From an uncultured Bacilli bacterium (lineage in GTDB: Bacteria > Bacillota_I > Bacilli_A > RF39 > UBA660), in the NCBI GenBank assembly GCA_934096805.1, contig CAKOMW010000002.1, forward strand, positions 217,104 to 281,103: a stretch of DNA of 64,000 nt. The letters are read 5' to 3'. How positions within the stretch are numbered: position 1 is the stretch's first letter; each line of letters begins with the position of its first letter. A program made the position numbers and the translations under genes. The notes below the pieces were generated by a model, which was not told where the DNA came from, did no database searches, and saw only the letters and a program-made list of their open reading frames with translations. Positions 8,202 to 16,321 of the stretch are shown here, one piece after another.

Positions 8202-9668
8202 TCAGCTGATACTAAGCGTATACGGATTACTTGAAGTTCCTTCTCCACCTGAAATCTTGATATTTGATGATAGACTCAGAACTGGGCGGGTAATATACTT
8301 GTTGTTGTTGTGAACGGAGTCAAAACTAACAGAGCTAACCGCGCCCGCATAGAATGCAATGTCGGAAATGTCTGAATACTGCGGAAGCAACCATGTACTT
8401 CGTGACTTATCTAACCAATTGTTTGTTGTTTTACATGCAGAGGAGCCTCTATAAGCAGATAAGTTACTTGCACATTCTTTTGATGCTCCATATCCATAAT
8501 CACTTGCATACATTATTGCTATCTTTTTATTTGCATCATTTTGTACTACTGGATTAGTTTCATAATAGTATCCACTTCGATTAGCATCGTTCTTCCTTTC
8601 GTATTGCCACATAACATCAGATGTAAATTTTAGATTATCATTATATCCTCCAAGATAGTATTTTGTTGTTCCTATCATATTCTTTGTTTCAGTACTTAAT
8701 GTATTGTAATAATCATTATTTAAATATGTGTTTAATGTTGCACTTGTCCAATCATTTAAATATTTACCTGTGTCATTGCATGTATGTACATCAGCTCCAC
8801 TACCAGTGGTTGAATATTCGCAAGCATTCCATTTCATTGTGCCAAGTGATTCATCTCTTATTATCTTAAATCTATTTTCTACATTACCGTCTGTGTCTTC
8901 AGTTGGGATTACTCCAATTATTCTCCATGTTTCATTATTAAATACTACATAGTTGTTTACTTCTCCTCCTCTGTATCTGTATTCTGTTGCAAAGTTACTA
9001 TCTACTTGAAGTGTATCATTTATCTCATGTGTTATTTGTTCTAGACCATTTTGTCCTACATTTGCTTGTGCAAATTCTGTTGCTGTCATTTCTGCTCCTT
9101 TTAATTCTTCATCACTTGACTCTATGTTAAGGGCATATTTGTACTCTAATGGTTTAGAAGAGTCTCCATTTTGGTATATGTCTGTATTGGTTGCACTTTC
9201 ATCTATCCATAATCTTATTGTATATGATTTTGTATTTCCTTTAGTGAGTGAATCACTTATATTAAAACTATCTGGATTTTTATCTATTGTTTCTGTATTT
9301 GTTGTATTGTCTACTATTTGATAGTTTATTTTATTTTTATTTATACTTGAGTTTGTTAAGTCTTTAATAGTTACCTTATAGTAAGCTGTATCACATGTAG
9401 AATTATTTGTTATTGTTATATCTTTTGCTTTATATTTTAATGCTTCTTCTTTTGATATGGGATATTTGCTTACTAGCATTAGTTCTTCACTTTCTTTAAA
9501 GTTTATATCTAGTTCACATTTGGATATTTTTATATTTCTTCTTCCTAATAAGTTTATATCAACGTTACCTAATGCAAAGGTTGTACCTATTACTATTAGT
9601 AATAAGGCTAATATAATTAGTGCTGACGACTTTTTATTTTCTTTAAACTTTTCTAAATATTTTTTCAT
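8202..9668 (-). CDS. Surface protein E: anchored stalk plus C-type-lectin/DUF6273-like domain
   Basis: The 488-residue protein starts with a basic patch and a membrane helix (about residues 14-33, 'SSALIILALLLIVIGTTFAL'). A beta-rich stalk with 'KISKCELDINFKESEEL' and 'IRLWIDESATNTD' spans roughly residues 45-190 and is vaguely like TasA/camelysin strands. The C-terminal domain includes 'NNETWRIIGVIP', 'YYLGGYN', 'DYGYGASKEC' and ends 'RPVLSLSSNIKISGGEGTS'. The C-terminal half resembles DUF6273/C-type-lectin-like domains. The stretch before 'RPVLSLS' differs in every paralogue here and is markedly richer in G+C. Unlike copies A-D it has no poly-G tract; it has a normal GAGGTG site before the ATG, so it should be expressed constitutively. 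Ligand unknown. Confidence 0.72.
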   Translation of the reverse strand: MKKYLEKFKENKKSSALIILALLLIVIGTTFALGNVDINLLGRRNIKISKCELDINFKESEELMLVSKYPISKEEALKYKAKDITITNNSTCDTAYYKVTIKDLTNSSINKNKINYQIVDNTTNTETIDKNPDSFNISDSLTKGNTKSYTIRLWIDESATNTDIYQNGDSSKPLEYKYALNIESSDEELKGAEMTATEFAQANVGQNGLEQITHEINDTLQVDSNFATEYRYRGGEVNNYVVFNNETWRIIGVIPTEDTDGNVENRFKIIRDESLGTMKWNACEYSTTGSGADVHTCNDTGKYLNDWTSATLNTYLNNDYYNTLSTETKNMIGTTKYYLGGYNDNLKFTSDVMWQYERKNDANRSGYYYETNPVVQNDANKKIAIMYASDYGYGASKECASNLSAYRGSSACKTTNNWLDKSRSTWLLPQYSDISDIAFYAGAVSSVSFDSVHNNNKYITRPVLSLSSNIKISGGEGTSSNPYTLSIS

Positions 9669-9700
9669 ATTAAAAACACCTCTTTAGTATTTATAACTTA

Positions 9701-9729
9701 ATTATAAATTATTTTTTGGTGTTTTTCAA
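9701..9729 (-). promoter_or_regulatory. Promoter of surface gene E
   Basis: On the reverse strand TTGAAA (9724-9729) is followed by 17 bases and TATAAT (9701-9706), close to the housekeeping consensus. The same TTGAAA-N17-TAnAAT layout precedes genes A-D. Confidence 0.8.
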
Positions 9730-9788
9730 GTAAATATAAAATTATTTATATTTTTTGTTTTTCATATATTTTCATAAAAAAAGAAATC

Positions 9789-10790
9789 TTATATTAAAGA
9801 CTTCCTAATAAATACATCTACATCTTTATCTATATATACCACTGCTTCTCCTTCAAGTATTGTTTTTATGAATCCTATTCCATTTATAACAATATCTTCA
9901 TGGTATCTTAGTTTTAAATCTCTTCTAGATAGTTCTTTTAAATAATCATGTCTTTTTCCATTGATTCTTTTTATTTTTAAATCATTTGACATAAAGACTG
10001 TAAAACTATTTTTTTCTCCTTCGATGTAATCTACTCTTATGATATCTTCGATTATTAAAGCTTGTCCTTTTTTTATTTGATATGTTCTAGGTTTTATTTC
10101 TTTTTTTACAGATATTTTTTTTATTTTATCTTTGGTAACTTTATTTAATATATTTCCATAATCTACTAGACCTGGGGTATCTATTAAGTAGAAATCTTTT
10201 ATTTTCATTTTTATTGTATTAAGAGTAGTTGAAGGCATTGGTGATATTGTTATATCAGATTTTTCTATTGAATAGTTGTTTATTATTTTATTAATCAAAG
10301 TACTTTTTCCAGCGTTTGTATTTCCTACAACATAAACACTTTTAGTTTTACGACTATCTTTTATTAGTTTCATTAGTTTATCTAAGTTATAGTTCTTTTC
10401 TGATGAAATAACAATAAATTTAAGAAAATCCTTATACATATCATTAAAATATTCTATTATTTTTTCATCTTTTACTGATAAAGGAAGAGCATCTTTTTTA
10501 TTTAAAATTACTATTATATCATTATTAGGTAAATATTCTCTTATCTTATTTAAATCTTCTGGTACTGATAAAAGATCTACTACATAAAGAACTAAAGCTC
10601 TTGTTTTGCCAATATCTTTTAATATATTAATGTATTCTTCATTGCTTTTTAATACTGTTTCATATTCTCCATAGTTTTTCATTTTAAAACAACGTCTACA
10701 GTAATTCATAGATAAATCATTTGTATATCCATCTAGTAATTCATTATTATCTTGAAGTACTACTCCACATCCTAAACATTTTTTAGTCAT
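9789..10790 (-). CDS. yqeH: Ribosome biogenesis GTPase YqeH
   Basis: The 333-residue protein is a circularly permuted GTPase. A zinc finger comes first (CLGCG near residue 5 and CRRC near residue 31). Then G4 NKKD appears before G1 'GNTNAGKSTLINK', and G3 is 'DTPG'. YqeH acts in 30S subunit assembly. It overlaps the following yqeG by eight bases, the usual yqeG-yqeH order. Length is slightly under the common 360 residues, with no visible break. Confidence 0.95.
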   Translation of the reverse strand: MTKKCLGCGVVLQDNNELLDGYTNDLSMNYCRRCFKMKNYGEYETVLKSNEEYINILKDIGKTRALVLYVVDLLSVPEDLNKIREYLPNNDIIVILNKKDALPLSVKDEKIIEYFNDMYKDFLKFIVISSEKNYNLDKLMKLIKDSRKTKSVYVVGNTNAGKSTLINKIINNYSIEKSDITISPMPSTTLNTIKMKIKDFYLIDTPGLVDYGNILNKVTKDKIKKISVKKEIKPRTYQIKKGQALIIEDIIRVDYIEGEKNSFTVFMSNDLKIKRINGKRHDYLKELSRRDLKLRYHEDIVINGIGFIKTILEGEAVVYIDKDVDVFIRKSLI

Positions 10791-11298
10791 AATAATTACC
10801 CCTTTTTATTCCATATTTTTTATTTAACTTTTTATATAAAAAGTACTCTATTGCTCTATTAAATTTAGTAAAGATTAATTCTTTCTTTTTTATAGGATCT
10901 ACTAAACAACAATAATACCCCATTCTTTTGGCACCAAGTATATCTGTTAGTAATTGATCCCCAATCATACAAATATGATTATTTTTTTCATCACTAAGTA
11001 AAATTGCTTTTTTATATCCCCAAGAAAATGGCTTTCTAGCATTCATTATGTATTCTAATTCTAATTCGTTAGCAATTTTTTCTATCTTAGTTTTATGCAA
11101 AGTATTAGATATAATAATAATTTTAAAACTCTTTTTTAAAGATTTAAAAAGGTCTTTTAATCTTTTTTCTACAGTATAATTACCTTTTTCAATAATAGTA
11201 TTATCTAAGTCAAATATCAAAGTTTTAATACCTAAGTCTTTTAGTTTTTTATAATTAATACTATATATATCTTTTTGATACATATCTGCTTTATACAT
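10783..11298 (-). CDS. yqeG: YqeG-type HAD phosphatase
   Basis: The 171-residue protein contains the HAD nucleophile motif 'LIFDLDNTI' (about residues 28-36), the motif II serine in 'IISNT' and the acidic motif 'MIGDQLLTDILGAKRMGY'. YqeG is a family IIIA HAD phosphatase conserved in Bacilli, with a physiological substrate that is not settled. It lies immediately upstream of yqeH and overlaps it, as in B. subtilis. Confidence 0.92.
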   Translation of the reverse strand: MYKADMYQKDIYSINYKKLKDLGIKTLIFDLDNTIIEKGNYTVEKRLKDLFKSLKKSFKIIIISNTLHKTKIEKIANELELEYIMNARKPFSWGYKKAILLSDEKNNHICMIGDQLLTDILGAKRMGYYCCLVDPIKKKELIFTKFNRAIEYFLYKKLNKKYGIKRGNYYD

Positions 11299-11309
11299 AA
11301 TACCTCCGT

Positions 11310-12305
11310 TTATCTTTTGTTATTTTTATTATCTAACATATCAAACATACTTTGTTGACCATCAAGCACTGATATTTTTTCTTCATTCTTGGTTAGTTTA
11401 TATTTAGTATGTTTATCTTCTTCATATTTTTTAGCTAAATTAAGAAGATGATGATAAGGACTAATTTCATATTTTTCTCTAAAGTTAATTTTTAATAAAT
11501 ATGAAATTTCACTTATTTTATTTATATAGGACTGAAAATCATTTCCATTATATTTATCTTTATACATATAAGAATAATATAGTGTTACGTATCTATATAT
11601 AAGATGTTCCTTATCCATAACTGTAACAACATTATTTACTCCTTTAACATTATTTGCTTTAAATCTTTCTAAAATATCTTTTTGATCCATACCATAAAAT
11701 GAACCATTAATACAACCAATGGTATTTCCATAAGCTGTTTTTTTGTTATAGTATTTTGGTAAAAAGTTATTTAATTGATGAGATATTTCTTTTATTTTAA
11801 AACGTAGAAAATCTTCATCATAAGTACTAAATTTTTCTAATTTATCTTGTAATAATTTATTAAAATATTTATTATCATTAAACTTTTTAACAACTGTAAC
11901 TGGTGTTATCTTATTTTCTTTTTGATATTTATTTTTGTACTCTTTACCTAAGTTTACTAATTCTTCAGTCATATAAGAAACAGCTTTTTCATTAGTAATT
12001 TTATGCTTTTTTATAATTGTTTTTAAATCATTTAAAAAGTCTAAGTAGTAATTAAGCATATCTTCTGGAACAAGATTATATATTGGATAATCGTTTGTTA
12101 AAAGATACTTATCTCGTAGTTCACTAGAGTTCATTCCTAAAAAACCAGCATTAAAACTACTTTTTAAGCTTTCTAAGAATTTATTATATGGTATAACTTT
12201 TCCATTTAAAGTATTAAAGGAAGTAAAATAACCTCTTTCATCAAGGTAATCCATTAATAATGATTCTGTTTCATTTATTTTCATAATTATAAAAGCCCTA
12301 TTCAT
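11310..12305 (-). CDS. Conserved unknown protein
   Basis: The 331 residues start after a GAGGTGTTTT site. The protein is rich in lysine, tyrosine and asparagine, predicted mostly helical, without a signal peptide or membrane segment. The centre holds 'TAYGNTIGCINGSFYGMDQKDILERFK' and the C-terminus is charged and disordered. I do not recognise the family. It is 11 bases upstream of yqeG and probably belongs to the same transcript, which suggests a housekeeping role, but nothing more can be inferred. Confidence 0.6.
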   Translation of the reverse strand: MNRAFIIMKINETESLLMDYLDERGYFTSFNTLNGKVIPYNKFLESLKSSFNAGFLGMNSSELRDKYLLTNDYPIYNLVPEDMLNYYLDFLNDLKTIIKKHKITNEKAVSYMTEELVNLGKEYKNKYQKENKITPVTVVKKFNDNKYFNKLLQDKLEKFSTYDEDFLRFKIKEISHQLNNFLPKYYNKKTAYGNTIGCINGSFYGMDQKDILERFKANNVKGVNNVVTVMDKEHLIYRYVTLYYSYMYKDKYNGNDFQSYINKISEISYLLKINFREKYEISPYHHLLNLAKKYEEDKHTKYKLTKNEEKISVLDGQQSMFDMLDNKNNKR

Positions 12306-12361
12306 AAAACACCTCTTTTTATATATAATACCAAAACTATAGAAAAAAGTAAACTTTTTGC

Positions 12362-12393
12362 AAAAAGAAAAGGACTAGAAGATAACTAGTCCT
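12362..12393 (-). terminator. Terminator of the bacteriocin operon
   Basis: AGGACTAG (12371-12378) pairs perfectly with CTAGTCCT (12386-12393). On the reverse strand it is followed by TTTCTTTTT. It ends the transcript that carries the two precursors. Confidence 0.8.
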
Positions 12394-12405
12394 AGAAAAG
12401 ATTTT

Positions 12406-12555
12406 TTACATACAAACTAATTTTCTAATTATTGTTCCATAAATCATACCCATTTTATAAACAAGATATAAAACTTGTACCATTAAAGGTATAGACAACA
12501 CTATTAAAATATTAGTAATTATATTTTTATTTAATTTGTTTTTGATATTTTGCAT
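12406..12555 (-). CDS. Small hydrophobic protein, candidate bacteriocin immunity or partner
   Basis: This 49-residue reading frame starts at an ATG inside the end of the preceding precursor gene and ends at the TAA at 12406. It starts MQNIKNKLNKNIITNILIVL and has one long hydrophobic helix, then a basic end 'GTIIRKLVCM'. Position at the end of a class II bacteriocin operon, overlap with the precursor and single-helix architecture fit an immunity peptide. No homology is recognised. The ribosome site is weak (ACGAG), so coupling with the gene upstream would be needed. Moderate doubt remains that it is translated. Confidence 0.5.
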   Translation of the reverse strand: MQNIKNKLNKNIITNILIVLSIPLMVQVLYLVYKMGMIYGTIIRKLVCM

Positions 12556-12728
12556 AACTCGTTATTTTTTATTCTTCTTATGGAAGAACCAAATCCTCTC
12601 CCCATATCAAAAATAGTTGTAATTGCTTTTGTTGCATATTCTATAAGGGATGCTGTAATACTTACTCCTCCATAAGTGTTTTTAAGCTCTTTTTTAGTTA
12701 TTACATTTAAGTGGTCTTGCATAACCAT
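12531..12728 (-). CDS. Double-glycine bacteriocin precursor, second peptide
   Basis: I start the gene at the ATG at 12728, because AGGAG lies six bases before it; the nearby TTG start has no such site. The leader MVMQDHLNVITKKELKNTYGG has the classic 'E-L-x-x-x-x-G-G' double-glycine cleavage motif. The predicted mature peptide of about 44 residues begins VSITASLIEYATKAITTIFD and carries 'GRGFGSS', a GxxxG-like pattern typical of class IIb helices, and one cysteine. Its start lies within the first precursor gene in another frame, so expression of the two is probably coupled and they may form a two-peptide bacteriocin. Export should be through the C39 transporter upstream. Confidence 0.7.
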   Translation of the reverse strand: MVMQDHLNVITKKELKNTYGGVSITASLIEYATKAITTIFDMGRGFGSSIRRIKNNELCKISKTN

Positions 12729-12834
12729 CAAGTGCTCCTACTCCAAAGACAACGGCTGCAATTGCACCAAGAATAGCCCAGATTGAAATACCACCGACTG
12801 TACTTTTTAATTCTTTATTATCTAATTTTTTCAT
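12694..12834 (-). CDS. Double-glycine bacteriocin precursor, first peptide
   Basis: This 46-residue frame runs from the ATG at 12834 to the TAA at 12694. The leader MKKLDNKELKSTVGG ends in Gly-Gly. The predicted mature 31-residue peptide starts ISIWAILGAIAAVVFGVGAL and ends with 'DGYARPLKCNN'. The glycine/alanine-rich core and the 'DGYxRPxxC' tail resemble small class IIb bacteriocins of Firmicutes. AAAAGGAGTGATGCTA precedes the start inside the exporter gene, whose last codons it overlaps. It is the strongest bacteriocin candidate in the window. Confidence 0.75.
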   Translation of the reverse strand: MKKLDNKELKSTVGGISIWAILGAIAAVVFGVGALDGYARPLKCNN

Positions 12835-14857
12835 TAGCATCACTCCTTTTTATAGTATATACTTTATCAAATAAATTAATATTGTCTTGTCTATGAGATA
12901 TTAAAATAATAGTAAGATTAGGATAATTAGTAAAAATGTTTTTCAAAATCATCTTTTCTTCAACAACGTCTATTTCATTGAAACTCTCATCAAGTATTAA
13001 AAAACTTTTGGCTTTTAAAAGTGCTCTTGCTATGATAAGTTTTTTTCTTTGCCCTCCACTTAAATTACTTCCATTTTCACACATATTAATATTAAGATAG
13101 TCAGGTGTATTAAACGCTTTATCTAGAAGAGCGGTCTGACAACTTTTTTTTACCTCTTTTAAAGAGGGCAATACTTGCATTAAATTTTCATTAATCGAGG
13201 TTTGAAAAAGGGTTTCATTTTGACTGACATATGTAATATTTTTCCTTATAAATGATAAAGAATAATCTTTAATATTAATTCCATCTATTGTAATTGAACC
13301 ACTTGATAGCTCATGATTTCTAAGTAATAATCTAATAAGGGTAGACTTTCCTATTCCAGAATTACCTTTTATAAAAACATTTTCTCCTTTTTTTAGGTTT
13401 AAATTAAAGTTTTTTATAATAAAAGTATCATTCTTTTTATAAGAAACATTATTAAATTTTATTTCATCAATGGTATCAAAGTTATTTTTTAGAAACTCTT
13501 CTTCTTTTAACTCTAAAATATCTAGAACTTTATCTACTGAGGTTTGATAGACTTTTTTCATGGATATGTTTTCATAAAAATTAAATATTAGACTACTAAA
13601 GATGTAAAAAATATTACTTAACAATACTAAGTCTGATGAGTTGTTTCCAATAATTAATAATGAGAGTATTATCATGAATAAGTAAAACAGATCATTAAGT
13701 AGACTATTGGTAAGCTCATATCTAAATAGTGTTTGATAGTATCTTTTATCATTGTCTAAAGCAATTAAGTTGTTGTTAAGCAAATTATCACTTACTTTGT
13801 TTTCAATATTTAAATTTTTAATAGTATTAAAAGCTGTAAGAGCTTCATACACATAAGATGATGTTTTAATCTTGGATTCTTTTAATACTTGATAGTTTGT
13901 ATTTAATGTGTTTTGATATCTATAAGTAATAAATAAAAGAATAAGGATTATTAAAACAAAGAATAATAACAATAAAGGATTAATAAACAAAAGATAAACA
14001 AGTATGAAAATAATAAAGATTAAATCTAAGGAAGATGAAATAAATACTTTACTAATAATATCTTTAAAATTATAGATATCAGATACTATAGTGGTGAGTT
14101 CTCCAGTTGTTGTTTCAATGAAATAATCATATGGGAGATGAATAAGGTGCGATATTACTTTACTTGTTACTTCATCATCAATGTTGTAATTAATATTGAT
14201 TAAAAGTTTGTTTTTTAAAAATAAAATAAATGTTTTCATGAGTGTGATGTTTATAAAGATTACTAATATTATTAAGAGTTTGCTAATGTTCTTATTGCTT
14301 TCTATAATAATTGAAAGATAGTAGTTAAAAAGTAGTGAAAAAAATGAATAAATAAGAGAAATAAGTATACTCTTTAATATTAGAGTTTTATTATTTTTAA
14401 ATATTTCTAGTAATATCTTTTTTAATCTTATGTCTTTAGTCTTTTTAAACTTAGTATTGGAAAATATAATATATTTATTGGTAGTAGTTTTGTCAAAATC
14501 TAACAAAGAAATTTTCTTAATACCATAACTCGGGTCCATAATAAGTAAATTGTCTTTGTTTATTTCCAAAATAACAATATAATGATACATAGTTTTTTCT
14601 TTTATAGTGTGAGCAATGCATGGAAGAGATTCATGTAGGTCACTTAGTTCTGATTTAACACCCATAGCAGGTAGGCCATTTATTTTACTATGTTCGATTA
14701 AATCATACATTGATATTCCATTTTTTTCTTTGTCTATTAAAGATACTAAATTATTTCTGTTTAGTCTTTTATTATGATAAAGAAAAATAGTCATAAGACA
14801 AGCAATGCCACAGTCAAAAGAACTAGATTGTAAGACATAATCATATTTTTTTAGCAC
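12818..14857 (-). CDS. Peptidase C39 ABC transporter, bacteriocin processing and export
   Basis: I place the start at the GTG at 14857 (VLKKYDYV), eight bases after GGAGGTG; an upstream ATG would add a hydrophobic stretch without a ribosome site. About 680 residues. The N-terminal C39 peptidase has the catalytic Cys in 'SSSFDCGIACLM', His in 'YHYIVILE' and Asp in 'MDPSYG'. Six membrane helices follow, and then the ATPase with Walker A 'GNSGIGKST', signature 'LSGGQ' and Walker B 'SFLILDES'. Such proteins cut double-glycine leaders while exporting the peptide. Both precursors follow directly in the same operon. No separate accessory protein (HlyD-like) is seen. Confidence 0.9.
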   Translation of the reverse strand: MLKKYDYVLQSSSFDCGIACLMTIFLYHNKRLNRNNLVSLIDKEKNGISMYDLIEHSKINGLPAMGVKSELSDLHESLPCIAHTIKEKTMYHYIVILEINKDNLLIMDPSYGIKKISLLDFDKTTTNKYIIFSNTKFKKTKDIRLKKILLEIFKNNKTLILKSILISLIYSFFSLLFNYYLSIIIESNKNISKLLIILVIFINITLMKTFILFLKNKLLININYNIDDEVTSKVISHLIHLPYDYFIETTTGELTTIVSDIYNFKDIISKVFISSSLDLIFIIFILVYLLFINPLLLLFFVLIILILLFITYRYQNTLNTNYQVLKESKIKTSSYVYEALTAFNTIKNLNIENKVSDNLLNNNLIALDNDKRYYQTLFRYELTNSLLNDLFYLFMIILSLLIIGNNSSDLVLLSNIFYIFSSLIFNFYENISMKKVYQTSVDKVLDILELKEEEFLKNNFDTIDEIKFNNVSYKKNDTFIIKNFNLNLKKGENVFIKGNSGIGKSTLIRLLLRNHELSSGSITIDGINIKDYSLSFIRKNITYVSQNETLFQTSINENLMQVLPSLKEVKKSCQTALLDKAFNTPDYLNINMCENGSNLSGGQRKKLIIARALLKAKSFLILDESFNEIDVVEEKMILKNIFTNYPNLTIILISHRQDNINLFDKVYTIKRSDANEKIR

Positions 14858-14915
14858 ACTATTATCACCTCCTATAAATAAAAGACTAAAAAAAATAAAA
14901 AATTCCTCACTAAAA

Positions 14916-14944
14916 TAGGAAAAAATGCAAAAAAGTTGCATTTT
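14916..14944 (-). terminator. Terminator between the 48-residue gene and the exporter
   Basis: AAAATGCAA (14922-14930) and TTGCATTTT (14936-14944) form a perfect 9-bp stem, flanked by T-rich sequence on both strands. It may attenuate readthrough into the exporter gene or end convergent transcripts. Confidence 0.65.
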
Positions 14945-14954
14945 ATTTAGAAAA

Positions 14955-15101
14955 TTAACTGATTGTTATGCTAAATAAATAAGAATTTAGGGGTTGTTTC
15001 TTTATGTCTTCATCATGTCCATCATGTAACTCTTTATCATACATGCCTATTACTTCATCTTGTTCACTTGCTCTTCTAGAATCATTAATATATTCTTTCA
15101 T
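14955..15101 (-). CDS. Short hydrophilic protein at the bacteriocin locus, unknown
   Basis: The 48-residue frame begins MKEYINDSRRASEQDEVIGM after GGGTGATAAGATT. The longer in-frame version starts with a TTG inside a promoter-like TTGAAAAAG element and is unlikely. It is rich in acidic residues and His ('KELHDGHDEDIKK') and ends in 'NSYLFSITIS'. There is no double glycine and no membrane helix. Its position next to the exporter suggests a role in regulation, as a signal or as a further peptide, but no family is recognised. Confidence 0.4.
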   Translation of the reverse strand: MKEYINDSRRASEQDEVIGMYDKELHDGHDEDIKKQPLNSYLFSITIS

Positions 15102-15182
15102 AATCTTATCACCCTTACTTAAATCTTTAAGAATGTTATTATCATTTTCATTAAATACTAATAATAACTTCTCATATATTTT

Positions 15183-15207
15183 ATTTGTATAATAGAAGTA
15201 TACAAAT
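15183..15207. promoter_or_regulatory. Perfect inverted repeat, possible operator
   Basis: ATTTGTATA (15183-15191) and TATACAAAT (15199-15207) are perfect 9-base arms around ATAGAAG. It lies about 80 bases upstream of the 48-residue gene and could bind a dimeric regulator of the bacteriocin locus. Confidence 0.4.
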
Positions 15208-15273
15208 AAATAGCTCTCAATGGGTAATTTATTATAAAAATCTACATAAAAAAAATACTTTTTCAAGTACTTT

Positions 15274-16143
15274 TTATTTTAAATTATATCTTTTATTAAA
15301 CTTATCAATCATAGATTCTCTTTTTCTTACTTTACTATTTGAGTAACTATTTTCTAAAACAATTTCATTAATATACCAATCATTATTCTTTACCTTTCTT
15401 TTCATAAGGAACATTGATAAAATCTCAGGTTCATCTCTATTTGTCACCACTTTTATAATATCTAAATGTTTATTATCTATAAACGAAAAACCTATTTCAG
15501 GTATTTTAAAATAATAAACATTTCCATACGTATAATCAAATGTTCTTTCAGCATACAAAATAGCTAAATTAATATAATCATATATTTTGGATAAGTTTTC
15601 ATATGACATATTAAAACCAACCTGTTCATCTGCTTCAATATTATGTTTATCATATATATGATTCTTTGCCACTAAATCACTATAATAATAAGACTGATTA
15701 TAAGCATAATTATCAACATTTTCACTAATAGGAAGACCTAACTTTGTAACAAGAAAATTCTTTGCCCTTAAACTTCCCTTTTTAAACTTCTCCGGTATTT
15801 TCTTTCTATAAGAAGCAATATTTATAAAACTACAATATTTATAAGAATTTTCATAATCTCCAATTTCTAAGAAAAGCAACATTAAATAATAAGCAATTTC
15901 TTCTTTATTATGTTCATAAACCGAATCAAATAAAAACAAAAACTTCGAAATAGCTTCTTCGTACTTACCTTCATACCCACACAATATAGCATCATACAAT
16001 TTATATAAAAAATGAGTTTGACCATATATTTCTTTATATTGATCCAAGCATTTTCTTGCCTTTGTATAATAGCCATTTGATACCAAATTCTTTAAATGAG
16101 CAATTTCAGATGAATTATAAATAATAGTATTATCTCTTCTCAT
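15274..16143 (-). CDS. TPR-like helical protein of unknown function
   Basis: I start at the ATG at 16143 (MRRDNTIIYNSSEIA), placed after GGGGGAGATTTAT. The 289 residues begin with repeated helical pairs ('LKNLVSNGYYTKARKCLDQY', 'GYEGKYEEAISKFLFLF', 'LEIGDYENSYKYC') spaced like tetratricopeptide repeats up to about residue 130. A C-terminal domain of mixed strands follows. No catalytic motif is seen. A promoter-like TTGTTT-N17-TATTAT lies upstream. A scaffold or regulatory role is possible but not shown. Confidence 0.55.
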   Translation of the reverse strand: MRRDNTIIYNSSEIAHLKNLVSNGYYTKARKCLDQYKEIYGQTHFLYKLYDAILCGYEGKYEEAISKFLFLFDSVYEHNKEEIAYYLMLLFLEIGDYENSYKYCSFINIASYRKKIPEKFKKGSLRAKNFLVTKLGLPISENVDNYAYNQSYYYSDLVAKNHIYDKHNIEADEQVGFNMSYENLSKIYDYINLAILYAERTFDYTYGNVYYFKIPEIGFSFIDNKHLDIIKVVTNRDEPEILSMFLMKRKVKNNDWYINEIVLENSYSNSKVRKRESMIDKFNKRYNLK

Positions 16144-16321
16144 ATAAATCTCCCCCTGGTTATATAATAATAACATATTACTTTAACAAAAACAACTCTT
16201 AAAAAATATCAATTATTGGTAAAAACTTATATTTATTCTTCTTATAAAGCATGTTTTATTAATATTTATGTATTTAATGACTTTTTATTAAAAATTTGAT
16301 ACAATTAAAACGGTGATAAAA

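Noticed and set aside
14955..15266. 103-residue version of the small bacteriocin-side gene
   Set aside because: It begins with TTG within the TTGAAAAAG element and has no ribosome site; the ATG at 15101 with GGGTGATAAG is preferred.
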